Below, piece after piece: positions 30,859-42,659 of a DNA stretch of 64,000 nt (its first letter is position 1; each line of letters begins with the position of its first letter). The notes beneath the pieces are model-generated. The model ran no database searches. It had not been told where the DNA came from and worked only from the letters and a program-made list of their open reading frames with translations. The position numbers and the translations under genes were made by a program. The stretch is from Plectrocnemia conspersa (taxonomy: Eukaryota; Arthropoda; Insecta; Trichoptera; Polycentropodidae): the NCBI GenBank assembly GCA_009617715.1, contig VTFK01000224.1, forward strand, positions 310,001 through 374,000, written 5' to 3'.

Positions 30859-33720
30859 TGAAAATAAAAATAAAGAAGCATTAAAAACAATAAAATTTGG
30901 GCTGTTTAAAGAAGGGTTTATATTGAACTGGTTTTAAAATAGCAATATTTTCAGAAAAGTGTAGGGTTGTCAAATCTCTACCTGTTCACTCTTATGACTA
31001 CACAAATATTCTAATAAAAAAGCCGACGAAAATAAACAAATCTAATTGCACCCCAAAATCTTCATAATTGGCGTAATCCAGCACAGCCAAACGTATATAA
31101 GCCCAAACATATCATTCACTTTCATGACACTTCTATTTAGAATTTACTATCTACAAGAACAGAATTCACCCCACTTACACCGACTATCGGCAGAGACTGT
31201 AAAGACCAAAAAATCAGCCGCTTCCCTCTTCACATCAACCCTGGTTTAGCTACTATGTTTGAAATCCCGATATTTTGAGATTACTGTGATAAAGATATAG
31301 ATTCAGAATCAGAAATAGCTACATAACTTTGCCTAAATGCTTTTATATATTAAAAAAACACGCTGATATCTACTTCTACTCAAATAAAAATATCTAAAAC
31401 TTGTTTTTATATTTAAAAGCGATTTTTCGAATCGAATTTTACAAAAAAATAGGGTAAAATATTTTTTCTCAAATCTAATAATTTTCTTTAATATAATTTA
31501 TGGGGACCACACAGATAGGTCCTCGTTTGTGGGGAGATCTCATTTTTGAAACTAACAAGGATAAACTAGACAATAGTGCGATCACACAAAGGCTCTCGTT
31601 TTGAATAAATATTTCTTTGTTACAAAACGGTCACGGGAAACAATATATCACCGGAAGACAAATAGCAACGTAAGGTCACAATATTCCATATATAAATATC
31701 CATCAAGCAAATGTCAATTTTTAAAGGCATATACTTATTTCGATGTTCTAAGAAGCGAGTACAATGACTGGCTGGATGATTGCTGCATGATTGTGGTTGG
31801 TGAGCAAGCTTTGCAGCCCTGAATACTTAAGCCAAGTCTCTTGTATGTTTGTGGAGTCCATTCGACAGTTAAAGTAACCAGATATCCTCTTGTCGCTTTT
31901 CTTAACCTATAAATAATCTGAACTAATTGTTGATCTTCGCCTGAATTAATCACCGCGTGAAAAATGATCTCCAAATAACGTTTCAGCCATTGTATACATA
32001 TAACTAGTAACTAAATATATTGTCTTTTGAATATCCGTTGTGACAAACTTAAATAATAAAAACCATGTCACCTTAGAATCACCTGAAGACTAAATATAAA
32101 TATACATGACCAAAACATACAGTGTTTTTCGCTTTTATTTGATATAAAGTAAATATGATATATCTGAAATTGATTATAGTCGTCACATTTGTAATTTTAA
32201 TGTGTCAGTAATTATATATAAACAGTAATATTTTTATAAAATTAAATTCAATGAGAGAGAAGAGAAAATTACTAAATTGCTTATTTAGTTGAGAAAACGA
32301 CTTATAAAGACAAAAAATAATAAGCTTTAAATATAATTAACAACGATAAAAACTAATTTCGTTTAATATTTTTTTCCTTTCGTAATTAGATACATACATT
32401 TTTGTTGTGTTCCCAGCTACAATATTTTCAATGTTGTTTGCAAATTATCTTGTACGAACGCGGTACGAATATTAACCAGAAGACGCAAAACTTAGGCGCC
32501 ATTTTTCTTAGCCTTACTGGTCATTTCTCGCATTAAACTAAGCCGCAAAAACATGTTAAATATTATCATTGTAGGGATGTGTGAAAAATGTTAATATTGA
32601 CAAAGGTCAAGATTGTCGTCGACAACAATAATTTATTATGACCATAAAGTTTTATTTACATATGTGACGCTTCAGTGGACGAAAATTAATTTACGTCAGT
32701 ACCCGGCTTATTCTTAAATGATGTAATTAATCAAGTAACTGCATGTATTAAAGGGTCGTGGACAGGGCAAACTTTTAGCTAACTTAAATTTTACCGTTGA
32801 ATTTGCGGTTTGAGTAACTGATTAGATCAGTACGTGATGGTCGAAGGTTTCAAAGTTTCTGTGGTGAAAGTAACCCCAAATTAAACAACGTTTGTAATGA
32901 ATTATATATGTATATGTAGATCGCGATTGTGCGACAAAGCACAAAATAAATACATGTTATGAATTACAGCTAATTTCAGGTTATATTTGAGTGTAAAGGA
33001 TGTTCCGAGGCATGAAAACACGCATGTCTACATTGTTTGCTTATATATAGACTAGAGACAGATACTTCAAATATGTACGCATATATCGAAAAATTTTATA
33101 CATTCTGAACCGCTTGCGACACACATACCAAATTACTGTTTTACATACTGAAGTGTCAGTTACGTCCAGGAATCCAATATTGTACAAAAATAAAGACTGT
33201 TCTGTAATATAACGGTAGAATACGAAAGGTTATCGAATAAAATCCTATGTTTGTTGTGTGTTACGTTTCAATTTTATTTTTTACAATATATTTTTGTATG
33301 CACGCGTGTTATAAACAGTTGTTAAAAACCTGTGGCTCGTGAACCGCATGCGGAAAACTATTAGGAACTTTTAAAAACGTTCTACTACGACGTTAAAATT
33401 TAAATCCGCGCGCTCCGGTGATGTACACTCAGTGTACATGTAAAAAATTGTGTATTTAAAAACACGAATATTATTACACTGAAATTTAGCGTACCAAATA
33501 TTTTTTTTAGTTGAAAACCTGTAATGCAAAGCAAATGAATCCGACTGACAACTCTCATACATGTGACAGTATATTTATTTTTGTTACTTCTGATGATTTA
33601 TTTTATATTGTTATTATCTAATTTAATATATTAGTGAATCACGAGAGAATGCATAAAATGTTAAAATTTAATTATACACATTTATGGAGATATGCATATA
33701 ATAAGATAAATCACAGTAAA
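30859..33720. other. Region upstream of AdoR exons, intron or intergenic
   Basis: Probably an AdoR intron, since an upstream exon is required. No TM1-TM3 exon was recognised. One open frame on the minus strand (31974-31735; includes RGYLVTLTVEWTPQTYKRLG) has balanced composition and is preceded by an acceptor-like TTATAG at about 31915, but matches no family known to me. The rest is AT-rich. Confidence 0.35.
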
Positions 33721-33729
33721 GGAACAGTT

Positions 33730-34110
33730 CGCGAATTCCCAATATACACGCGTTAGAGCGCCACAGTGACGTCACGATGACGTTTCACGCCGGCGCCGAA
33801 ATCAGTTCCACAAATACTCACAGGCGTCGCTTCATACGCCGCTGCGATCGCGGGATCAGTTGGTCATAGATTGGATGATGTTGGACAATTACAAGATATA
33901 CCGAAATGAGAACAAATCAATACAATATCATTAAAAAAGGTTAGGTTGTTTGGTTCTATAGTAATAGTCTGCGCGAGCGGTAGCGAGGCGCCTCTAAGAC
34001 GATGCTAGAAAGAGAAGAGTGAATGCTAGAAAGAGATGCGAGATGTGACGTCAACATGGCGCCCTAATGCATGCTTTATGGGAATGCGCGAACGGTTCAG
34101 TAGTAAAAAG
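33730..34110. promoter_or_regulatory. GC-richer island with TGACGTCA
   Basis: Two TGACGTCA octamers (about 33769-33776 and 34047-34053, the second as TGACGTCAA), GCCGGCGCC, and a repeated GATGCTAGAAAGAGA / AATGCTAGAAAGAGATGC (about 34000-34040). It sits directly before the piggyBac-like element. It could be a promoter or enhancer. Confidence 0.3.
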
Positions 34111-34263
34111 GGATAACAATAGTGTTAGTTTGCAAAATAAATACTTAGATAAAAAAAAGTTTATCTTGCAGCAACAGCTAAAATAATAAAATTCTATTAT
34201 TCTTACACGGTTCAATATGTTATTAAGAAGTAAATCATAATTTATACCATTTCTTAACACTTT

Positions 34264-36716
34264 ACCGACCGGCAGTTTCACTACCAGACTTACGCTAAAT
34301 ACCGGCACTTTTTCGCAAAACTTCGCGAATTTTACCTTTTTTATTTAAATTTATGTATCTTTTGATACGGTCCGAATATTTCGTTGAATTTTTCTAGACA
34401 TGTTATAAATGTATCAATGCATCAATTCAAGTTATTATTAGATGGTTCTCAACATGTGGTTCGCCGGAAATAAAAAATAATTATTACTTTTACTTATTAT
34501 TAGATTTTTAAAATAATTATCTTGATTTTAAAATTATAAAAACGAATAACCTAGAAATTTTAATAAAAATAATTTAAATTGAGTTACCCAGCGGTTCTCA
34601 AACTTTTTTTTAAATTTGTAAAAAACTTTTTTTTCAAGCAAACTTTTCTTTTTTGTATTGTGACATTTTTTACTAATACGAGTTTACTGATATATAATTC
34701 ATTTTTCAATAAAATATTCACTAACCGTTGTAATTCCTCCATCGTAATGTGAAATTTTCAGGCACAAACACAGATAATTTACATTGTCTTTCACGTGTAA
34801 ATCACTTTTCACAATAACTAGTTATATAATGAAAGTTTAAAGTGTCTCGATTTTTTACTGTTTTTCGCAATTGCAACAATATTACCCCATATCGTTTATA
34901 TTTGGTTTCAAATATTCGTAATTTTTCATTTTTCAGATATTCTGGTAAAACCCGATTCTTCCTTATGGTACCACAGATTCTATTTTTTTTCATATATATT
35001 TTTTTTGATATTTCAACACTGTTATAAAAATTGTCCATATAAAGATGATGCCATTTGTATTTATTGTCTGATGTTAGATGTGATATTGAATCTTGTAACG
35101 AAATTCCAGGTCCTGAATATATTTTTAATTTCGATATGTATCCTGACACTAATTCACATACCATTCTTATCACTATACCGTACTTTGTGAGCTTACTGGG
35201 GTTGTATACGTGAAAATTTAATCTTCCACACCATGGGATCATACCCTCATCCAGAGATATGTTTTGGCTTGGTTTGTACATATTTTTTAATCTTTCGGAG
35301 AAATAATCAATTATTTTTTGTACTTTGAACAGTAATTCTACATTATCAGGAACATTTTCATTATTGTAAAAACGCAGGTAGCGTAATATTTGATAAAACT
35401 TATTTCTACTCATGGTTTTTGTAAATATCAAGGTTCCTATTAGTGGATTTATTGTCTAATACAGGTGTAATGATCCTTTTTTTACCAGGCCCATTAGCAA
35501 TATCAACTCAAACCAATTTTTTAATTCTGGTACCGTTACATCCACCCATTTTTTAGATTTTATTTGCAGTTTGTATCTGTTGATGTGTTGATTATGGTGT
35601 CTATTCGTTTCTTCTGCAATAACGGGAAACAAGTCATCTTCAATAAAGTTTTGTGTCTTGTAAAGTGTCTTTCTTGTTCATCTTCCTCATTGCTCATGAG
35701 CATCGTAGCATGTGGACGATTTCTTTCATGAACAGAGGAGTCTGAATCACTATCACTATAATTTTCATTGTCACTTGGAATATCTATATATATTTAACAC
35801 TAAATAACATAAACTGTAATTATTTTCACGTAGATTCTACACTCGTATCTAACTAAAAAAACTATGTTTTATAAACAGTTCGTAATATTTTTGAATATTC
35901 ACTCGAGCACACGAAAACCAGATGCACTTCACACGATAGTATAACTTAAACTTAATTCTTATCCATAATTTTTTATGTGTATCGTGCTAATAATTCAAAA
36001 ATAATAACTCGAAAAAATTCCCACTTTCTAAAATAATGTGTCACTGAGATTCGGTATTTCCAGTAAGCCAGTATTATCTGACGGGAGATAATATTTACTC
36101 ACAAAAAATATGTTGGAATTTCCTTATAACAGGATAGAAAAAAATACAATAGAATCTTACTAATCTGACAATCTTGAGATTCTCAGTAATCCAATACTAT
36201 CTAATGGTTAATGAGATGATAAATTTTTAGTGTCTTGTACTTTTTATATATGTACATCGTATTTTTTAATTGTATGTAATTTGACTTTATTTTTAAATAA
36301 ACCCATTTACCCAATAAATTATTTTTAAATATACATATTTATATGTTTGTGTATAAAATATCATATTTTTTTTTTTACACCGTCCGAAAAAAAAAAGGGT
36401 GCTGGATAACAGTTTTTTTAGAAATTTGAAAAAAAGTTTGAGAACCGCTGGTTAACTCAATTTAAATTATTTTTTATTTAAATTCTAGATTACTTGCTTT
36501 TTTATAATTTTAAAATCATCAATCAATTTTAAAATCTAATAATAGGAAATGTAATAATTAATTTCTATTTCCGGCGAACCACATGTTGAGAACCACTTAA
36601 TAATGGATTGAATTGATGCATTGTTACATTTATAACATGTCTAGAAAAATTTGTTAAAATATTCGGACCACATCAATAGATACATAAGTTTGTCTGGTAG
36701 TGAAACTGCCTGATGA
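34264..36716. repeat. Long inverted repeat arms flanking the inner block
   Basis: The left arm 34264-34587 and the right arm 36452-36716 are reverse complements over several hundred bases (for example TTCCGGCGAACCACATGTTG and TTATAACATGTCTAGAAAAA on the right), with a roughly 60-bp deletion in the right arm. At the inner junction the arms read AATTTAAATTGAGTTA(C/A) on both sides. If fused they would form the palindrome GAGTTAACTC with TTAA at its exact centre. Confidence 0.8.
34802..35790 (-). pseudogene. piggyBac transposase pseudogene (PGBD-like)
   Basis: On the minus strand, about 35790-35640 encodes an acidic N-terminal piece with SDSDSDSS. A frame change leads to IEDDLFPVIAEET, WVDVTVPELKNW and MGLVKKGSL; another leads to the 209-codon open frame 35431-34802. 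That frame has FTKTMSRNKFYQILRYLRF, the first catalytic Asp in SLDEGMIPWCGR, and the second in YMDNFYNS. It ends before the conserved GGVDxxDQ block that carries the third Asp. With frameshifts and no third Asp, it cannot make an active transposase. About one third of the family protein is missing at the C-terminal side. Confidence 0.85.
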
Positions 36717-36971
36717 AAGAAATATAAAATATATTTATAAAACCTTCGCATTTGTCTAAATATAATTAAAAAAAAAAAAAATTAAAATAAAATGAAAATT
36801 CATACATTTATTTAGTCATCTCTTAAAAAAAAAGCAAATAAAACACTAAACATATATTTTTAATTTGACATGGAAACGAAAACATACACAGGACGCCAAT
36901 TGGCGTCTGCGGTGTTTAACTTTCGGCACACTCAGGACGCCAATTGGCGTGAGCGGTAGGTAAAGTGTTAA

Positions 36972-39400
36972 ATAAAAAAACTAAAAGTATTTTTGATCAA
37001 AACAGTAAAAGTTGATTTTAAAAAGTCAAATTTGAGTTGTAAATTACTTTAAATACAAACTTAAATAATATGTAAAATATATATAGGATAATATAATATA
37101 AATTTATTTCACATAGAGGTCATAGTTTTATCACGTTATTGGTAAATACTCTTTTAGAGCGGGGTATTTTTTCATGAATCCACTGGTTGTTATATCGATT
37201 ATTTTACATTGTTAGTTTTTTCAAGTCAATGTAATTTGATTGAAGCTAATTTTATTTTTAGACATATATGTAAAAGTGATGTAAAAGTTGTCTTGAATTG
37301 AAATAGTGATTTATATATAATACAATAGTTATTCAGGTGCTGATTACTGAAAATAATTAAAAAATCCATCATGTACAGTTTCTTCACAAAATTTCTGCAA
37401 TTTATTTATTGTAAAAAAAGCGTTAGCCCAATCTGTTATAATGATGTAAATATATTTAATAGCTACTAGAAAGTAGACACTAGAGAGAAATAAATAATTC
37501 TACCCCTCATATATTTTCAAGGAGAAATGTTCACTTACATTAGTATAAATTTATTTATTTATTAATGAACACTTAGTTATTAATACAGAACAAAATATAA
37601 TATTTAACAATCAATAGTTTGAGGACCACCCATGACCGTCGCGACAAAATTAGTGGACTTGTTAAAAGCTTATAAATAACTTTCTATAAAGAAGCTTTTT
37701 TATTCGTTGGCGTTATATAATCGATTCAATAGCTGTGTGGATATACTGTGTATATACTAAACGGTTAAAACCATTTCCAAAAGGACCAAGATTACCTGCA
37801 TAATAAAACGGTCGCTGCCCAAATATATTCGCTACTCTTATTCTATAAAATTACATCATTTCCAATTTTACCGATTTTCCAATCGTCATACGCAAATGTT
37901 TATTAGATAGTAAATCTTCCATTGCAACACAATGCATTACAAGAAAGTAAAACAATCAACAACTACTAAGTAAATATTGAGACACCAGACTGAAATCAAA
38001 ATCTGTAAATCAATGTATCTTATTAATTATAAACTATTATTACAGCTTAGATGTCATTATGAACAAGGTATATATATAAAATAATATCACTTGATCAAAT
38101 TTTCTTTTTAAAATTATTCTTTAGTCTTTAGTCGAAAAATTTATAATATAATGTTACCTATATAGATACTTGCATAAAAGTATTGGACAAAATTTGCTGA
38201 TAAAATCACCGTCTTGGAAAAATCGAGGGAAGAAATTCAATAATTAGTGAAAGCTCTACTGATTTGGCATTATGCCAAAATACACGAAAAAGGATGTCCT
38301 CTGACGTCAAGAAATACCAATGGAAAAGGGCAAATTTATATCAAAGTTTGTTATAATAAAATACCATCCATGTGAAACTACGTGTAATCAACATTGATTT
38401 TCCATCGCTAAGAGAAATTTATAGCTGATTTATATTATTTAGCAAGATGCTCTGGTTGAATTTATCAGATTTATGACATTTGCAACATACATAGCATTCC
38501 AATTTTGAGCATAATTGATTAAAAAGTAAAAAAATATATATTTTCATTAATCATCCGAAAAACTTCCGTGAAAAAGTAATATTCGCTAATGAATTCGTTT
38601 ATTTTCCATTAATGTGCCGGAAGCGCTTTATTTTCAAGGCGGTATCGTTTTTGTTGTTGTATTGTACAATACATAGCTATATTAAATAGAAACTAAACTA
38701 TATCAGCGAGTGCAACGTTCATTTTGTTCGTTATCAGTCGCTATGAGTGTTTTCTCTACGAGCTTCTGTCTGGTGTTGCCACTTATTAAATTTTCTATGG
38801 ATAACATGATTGTATCTATCAACTATCACCTGCTAAAATAGGAGTGGATACATAAAACAAACATTAGATTAAATGCTATAACTCTTTTATGAACGATTAA
38901 TGGTATAGAGATAAAAATGTAATTATATTGCTGACAAAATGTGTTATATTCCAAATGTAGGCGAAGTGTGACTTAAAGTTTTTCGATTGTAACGGAATAG
39001 TCTATTCAGATATGTTTTCAACACATTGACCGATTTTTTACTGATAACTCTTCGTTGTCAGTAAAATATGCTTTGTAATTTACTTGTATCTATAGAAGTG
39101 TTTAATTAAATATAATTTATGTAATTAATATTCTTGGACAGCTTTTAAAATAATGTGTCACACGCATAGCTCTAATTATAAATGAGAAAACATCTACCTA
39201 AATTATATATAATAGTTTGCCGTCAGCGCAAGAAATGCGCTGTAATATAAATATAATATATAATAATTTAATATAAGCTAAAGTGACTATGATACCAAAA
39301 CTATTAACGCTTCTACCAGTTCTTTCGAAGACAGTATATATCATTCAATCATAAAAATTTTTTAGATGCTAGAGAATATCATCCAACCATAGAAAAAATT
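36972..39400. other. AT-rich intergenic DNA with old repeat copies
   Basis: No gene recognised. 37290-37375 and 37490-37720 match 52288-52385 and 52055-52250 respectively, and 37940-38045 matches 46845-46930 (see those entries). The remaining sequence is unassigned. Confidence 0.45.
37290..37720 (+). repeat. Dispersed old repeat, order B-A
   Basis: Block B (TTGTCTTGAATTGAAATAGT, GTGCTGATTACTGA) at 37290-37375 is followed by block A (CATATATTTTCAAGGAGAAATG, ACATTAGTATAAATT, TTAAAAGCTTATAAATAACTTTCT) at 37490-37720. Both blocks recur near 52.1-52.4 kb on the same strand but in the order A-B. Confidence 0.55.
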
Positions 39401-39413
39401 CTCACCAATATAA

Positions 39414-40464
39414 TGCTTGCACTACACTCTCTAGAAGTTGGCCAAGGTTGGCCAAGGACGGAGAATATAGTAGGTTACTTCGGTCGAGTTCGGTTCTGCC
39501 CGCTCTTAAATCTCTCGGAAGTTGTCCGAGGCTACCGAGAACGGGAGGTAAAGTGAGGGTAATTTGGTTGACTTTGACTGAAGTCAAAGAAACCGAATTC
39601 GGAGCTGCTTTTTCGAGCTCAAGCGGTGAGATACTTCCCCTTTCGCTCTCTCGCGTGTTAAGTGACGAGAGTGAGAGAGATAATGATATGGTTTTTCGCA
39701 AACTGAGATAGAACGAGTAACTCGGTTCAATTTCAGTATGCGCGTAGGCGTCCTATGGTCAACACGCATGACGAGCGCTGCATCGTGGTCACGTGGTCAA
39801 ATTATAATACCACATGCTTATATGGGACTTCAACAGACTCTTACTGACATCTTTGAATATTTTAGGGCACCAAAAGGGATTAATTATATTTTTGATAGTA
39901 TATTAACAGATATCGTTATTATATTTTTTTCATATAAAATTAAATAATTAGTGGTACTTGATTTTGTTAAAAAATCGTTTCGAATATCCTTATGTATTTT
40001 TCTTGATTGGTTTATATAAATATCACACCATAACGAATTCTTATTTAGAATCGATGGCGACAAATTCTAAGATAGTCACAGATGTGGTGTTCGTATTCTG
40101 AAGTATCATTTTTATGCCTTATGGCATTTTGCAAAAACCGATAAAAGATTTTGCGTAAATTGAATATTTACGACCGAAAAGTTTTCACTGATATTGTATT
40201 GGTGAGTGCCCACACAAACTTTTATTATTATCAGTAGCGTAATTTGAATAATATGACAATTTAAAAATTGCAATTATTTGGCACATTTTTCGATCGCGCG
40301 CAAATATGCCAGTTGTACGTGACAGCGGCCGCCGTGCGGACGTCATTCACGCCCGCCGTCCGGACGGCATATGAAATTTGTTGCCGCTACTCGGAAGTCG
40401 GCGACCTCGGCTGACTTCAGTTGAACTTCGGTTCGGACAACTTCTAGAGAGTGTAGTGCAAGCA
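39414..40464 (+). mobile_element. PIF/Harbinger-like non-autonomous element, copy 1 (TSD TAA)
   Basis: 1051 bp. Terminal inverted repeats TGCTTGCACTACACTCTCTA (39414) and its inverse ending at 40464; target duplication TAA at 39411-39413 and 40465-40467. The body is GC-richer than the surroundings and rich in TTGGCCAAGG and GAAGTTGTCCGAGG words near the left end. A second copy lies inverted at 59569-60638. The frames inside are short and unrelated to transposase, so it depends on a partner elsewhere. The 3-bp TWA duplication is typical of PIF/Harbinger elements. Confidence 0.8.
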
Positions 40465-40637
40465 TAACATTTCAATGAAAATATGTGCTCAGCAAAATTC
40501 GCTCAACCTTTGAAAATGAGAGAAGTCCTACCTAAATGTTGAAGTCATATATAATAGACAAATATCTGAGAATCAAGCAAAAAATACAACTGTAAGAAAG
40601 ATATCAACAGGAGCAGTGGCCCTTCGTCCATATGCAG

Positions 40638-41035
40638 CTTAGGTTCTCAATCGAATATTAAAATAATAAATTATTCGCCCGATTTTGAACTACATATATC
40701 AATATTCAAATAATGGATCCAATATTCGTAAAAAATCGTTTATGCTATCTAGAATAAGATTTAAAAATCTTAGAATGAAACAATTTAGCAACACAGGTAG
40801 TCGTTTTTTTCTTTCAATATACCCGAGTGACTAGTGCCGCTCAAAAATCCATATTTTTATGCGCCTTTATTTTGTTTCGAAATGGGAGACAACGAGATGC
40901 TTCTTCTAAACGCATTTAAAAAATATTTGTTAATAGAATGTTTATCGGCGGTATCTACTATGACCGAAATTCGCAGAATTTGTTCGTTGAACGAAACAAA
41001 ATGTTGGAAAGGCCCACTCTTTATTATTGATTAAA
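40638..41035 (+). repeat. Left arm of a roughly 400-bp inverted repeat pair
   Basis: Starts TAGGTTCTCAATCGAATATT and includes CAATATACCCGAGTGACTAGTG and TGACCGAAATTCGCAGAATT; the reverse complement lies at 44820-45209. A 66-codon open frame (40834-41034) in this arm has no known match. ATTCGAATATTCG-rich ends suggest a hAT-like transposon, but this is not proven. Confidence 0.7.
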
Positions 41036-41074
41036 GCTTATCTCAAAAACAAATGTTCGTTGCAAATTTTTATA

Positions 41075-41430
41075 AAGTTAATATTTGCAGATGATACCGA
41101 TATCATCTCAATCCGTAATATCTATCGTTTAACTGAAATGCGCTATTAAACTAAAAAGAGCAAGTAATTTCAACTAAATGCGTCTAGAAAAATCGATTCT
41201 TTACCGATAACGATAAACCGATTATGTTATATGACAGAATCGCGATGTACTTTGGCATAATCTTGGACGCAAAGTTGCGATGGAACGAACAAGTGAAAAT
41301 GAAATTAAAAATTTTTGACAAATTATAATATCTTTTCGAAAAACACTTGAATCGAATTGGCAATATATAATAAAATGATAAAGCCTATATGGATAAATCT
41401 AGTTATGTTTAGCTATAAAAATGATGACAT
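41075..41430 (+). pseudogene. Jockey-like non-LTR reverse-transcriptase fragment
   Basis: 41078-41107 reads LIFADDTDII, the catalytic FADD block of non-LTR reverse transcriptase. After a frame change, 41245-41315 reads MYFGIILDAKLRWNEQVKMK, the next conserved block, and KPIW follows near 41385. Stops and frameshifts show it is dead. No endonuclease domain or poly(A) tail is visible. Confidence 0.75.
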
Positions 41431-42069
41431 AAGCTCTGTCTGCTTTAGCATATAAATGATAAGCAAGTTCATTAGCTTGTATGCGATTAATTAAAGGTCA
41501 TCTATTGAGACCTTTTGATAATCACGAGCGAACATTTTTGAAAAAGATGATAATCGTTACCGATTATTTTTCCGAACCACTGCACCTGAGGCGAAATTAA
41601 TTATAAAAAAATACAATCGTACAAAAAAGCAGGAGCTGGGGTGCGTCGTACGACTATAGGAGCTCAGTTTACACTAGGGATGTTATAAAATAAGCTTATA
41701 ATTATGTTTTAAAATAGCGGCTACTCAAAAAAATCGTAACTCTCGTGTAAAAAAAAATTTATGTTTTAATTGTTATTTTATTTTAATATATTTTAAAACA
41801 TTTTTTTATTCTTACTTTTTTCTAATATTTTTTAAACAAAGATTATTTTTAATTGATACATAAGCATTAAATTCTTGAGATATAAATATTAAAAGCTAAA
41901 ATTAATACTATAAACACTGTTTATATATTTTGTGCGTATGACGTATACATATTTTACGTTCAATAATTTATCTTAGACATGTTGTTGTCTGGTTTATATA
42001 TAGCACAGACTTAACAATGTTTTCATAATAAGGTGGCTTATAGCTCCAATGAAGTGTAACCAAATTTGA

Positions 42070-42650
42070 ATTTGACTTTGATGCAAGTGTGACAAAACGT
42101 GTCGGGCTTTTCACGGTGTAGTAATTCCGTCGTCGAAAGGAGACATCCGTGCCTGGAATGGCATACCCGACAAGTCGACTAATGTTCCTTCCATTCCATT
42201 AGAAATGGTCGACTACTCTTCGGCTTTTCCGGACAACACAATATTGCAACCCATGACGTCGGCTGTGAACGATAACTCGCCCTTAATATTAATTTTCAGC
42301 CTTGGGGTGCGTGAGATGCCAACAGCTGGAATGACAAAATTCTCCCAAAATCACTCTTAATATCTTTCAGGATTACGCCTAACACGACGAATATATATTT
42401 AGAGGCATTTGGGAATTTAAAGCATTTATGATAAAATTCCGTGCCTGCGCCGGATTTTCTTCTTACACGATATTTTCGGTTCAATATAAAGTTCAAGGGT
42501 GACAAAGATGCTATCGAGGACGTGAAAATATGACTCAAACAGACCATTTGAAAGTTTTCAGACAAGAAATGCGGCTTGCAGACGACGGAATAAGCTCACT
42601 TGAAATTTGAAGAATTTAAATGTTTGTGAAAAGTTTCGAGAGAACTTTAA
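42070..42650 (+). pseudogene. Unidentified coding-like remnant in an AT-rich desert
   Basis: GC content is clearly above the flanks. On the plus strand one frame stays open for about 95 codons (about 42072-42360) with a balanced composition (for example GDIRAWNGIPDKSTNVPS). Beyond it, another frame stays readable through occasional stops to about 42610 (RQEMRLADDGISSLEI). The abrupt composition and broken frame suggest an inserted, decaying gene. I do not recognise the family; a retrocopy, a transposon gene or an old viral insertion are all open. Confidence 0.35.
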
Positions 42651-42659
42651 CAGACATTT

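Larger units (their letters stand above)
34258..36967 (-). mobile_element. piggyBac-like element with TTAA ends, composite and degraded
   Basis: The outer ends CACTTTACCGACCGGC (from 34258) and its inverse GCGGTAGGTAAAGTG (to 36967) are flanked by TTAA at 34254-34257 and 36968-36971, the hallmark of piggyBac insertion. The 3' side carries two copies of AGGACGCCAATTGGCGT as subterminal palindromes (36890-36950). Inside lies a long inverted repeat (34264-34587 against 36452-36716) and, in the middle, a block with ends CCAGCGGTTCTCAAAC (34588) and GTTTGAGAACCGCTGG (36451) holding a broken piggyBac transposase. About 2.7 kb in all. It is not mobile by itself. Confidence 0.7.

Noticed and set aside
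34588..36451. Reading the inner CAGCGGTTCTCAAAC ends as a hAT element
   Set aside because: The ends resemble hAT, but there is no 8-bp duplication; the flanks are TTAC/TTAA and the gene inside is piggyBac-like.
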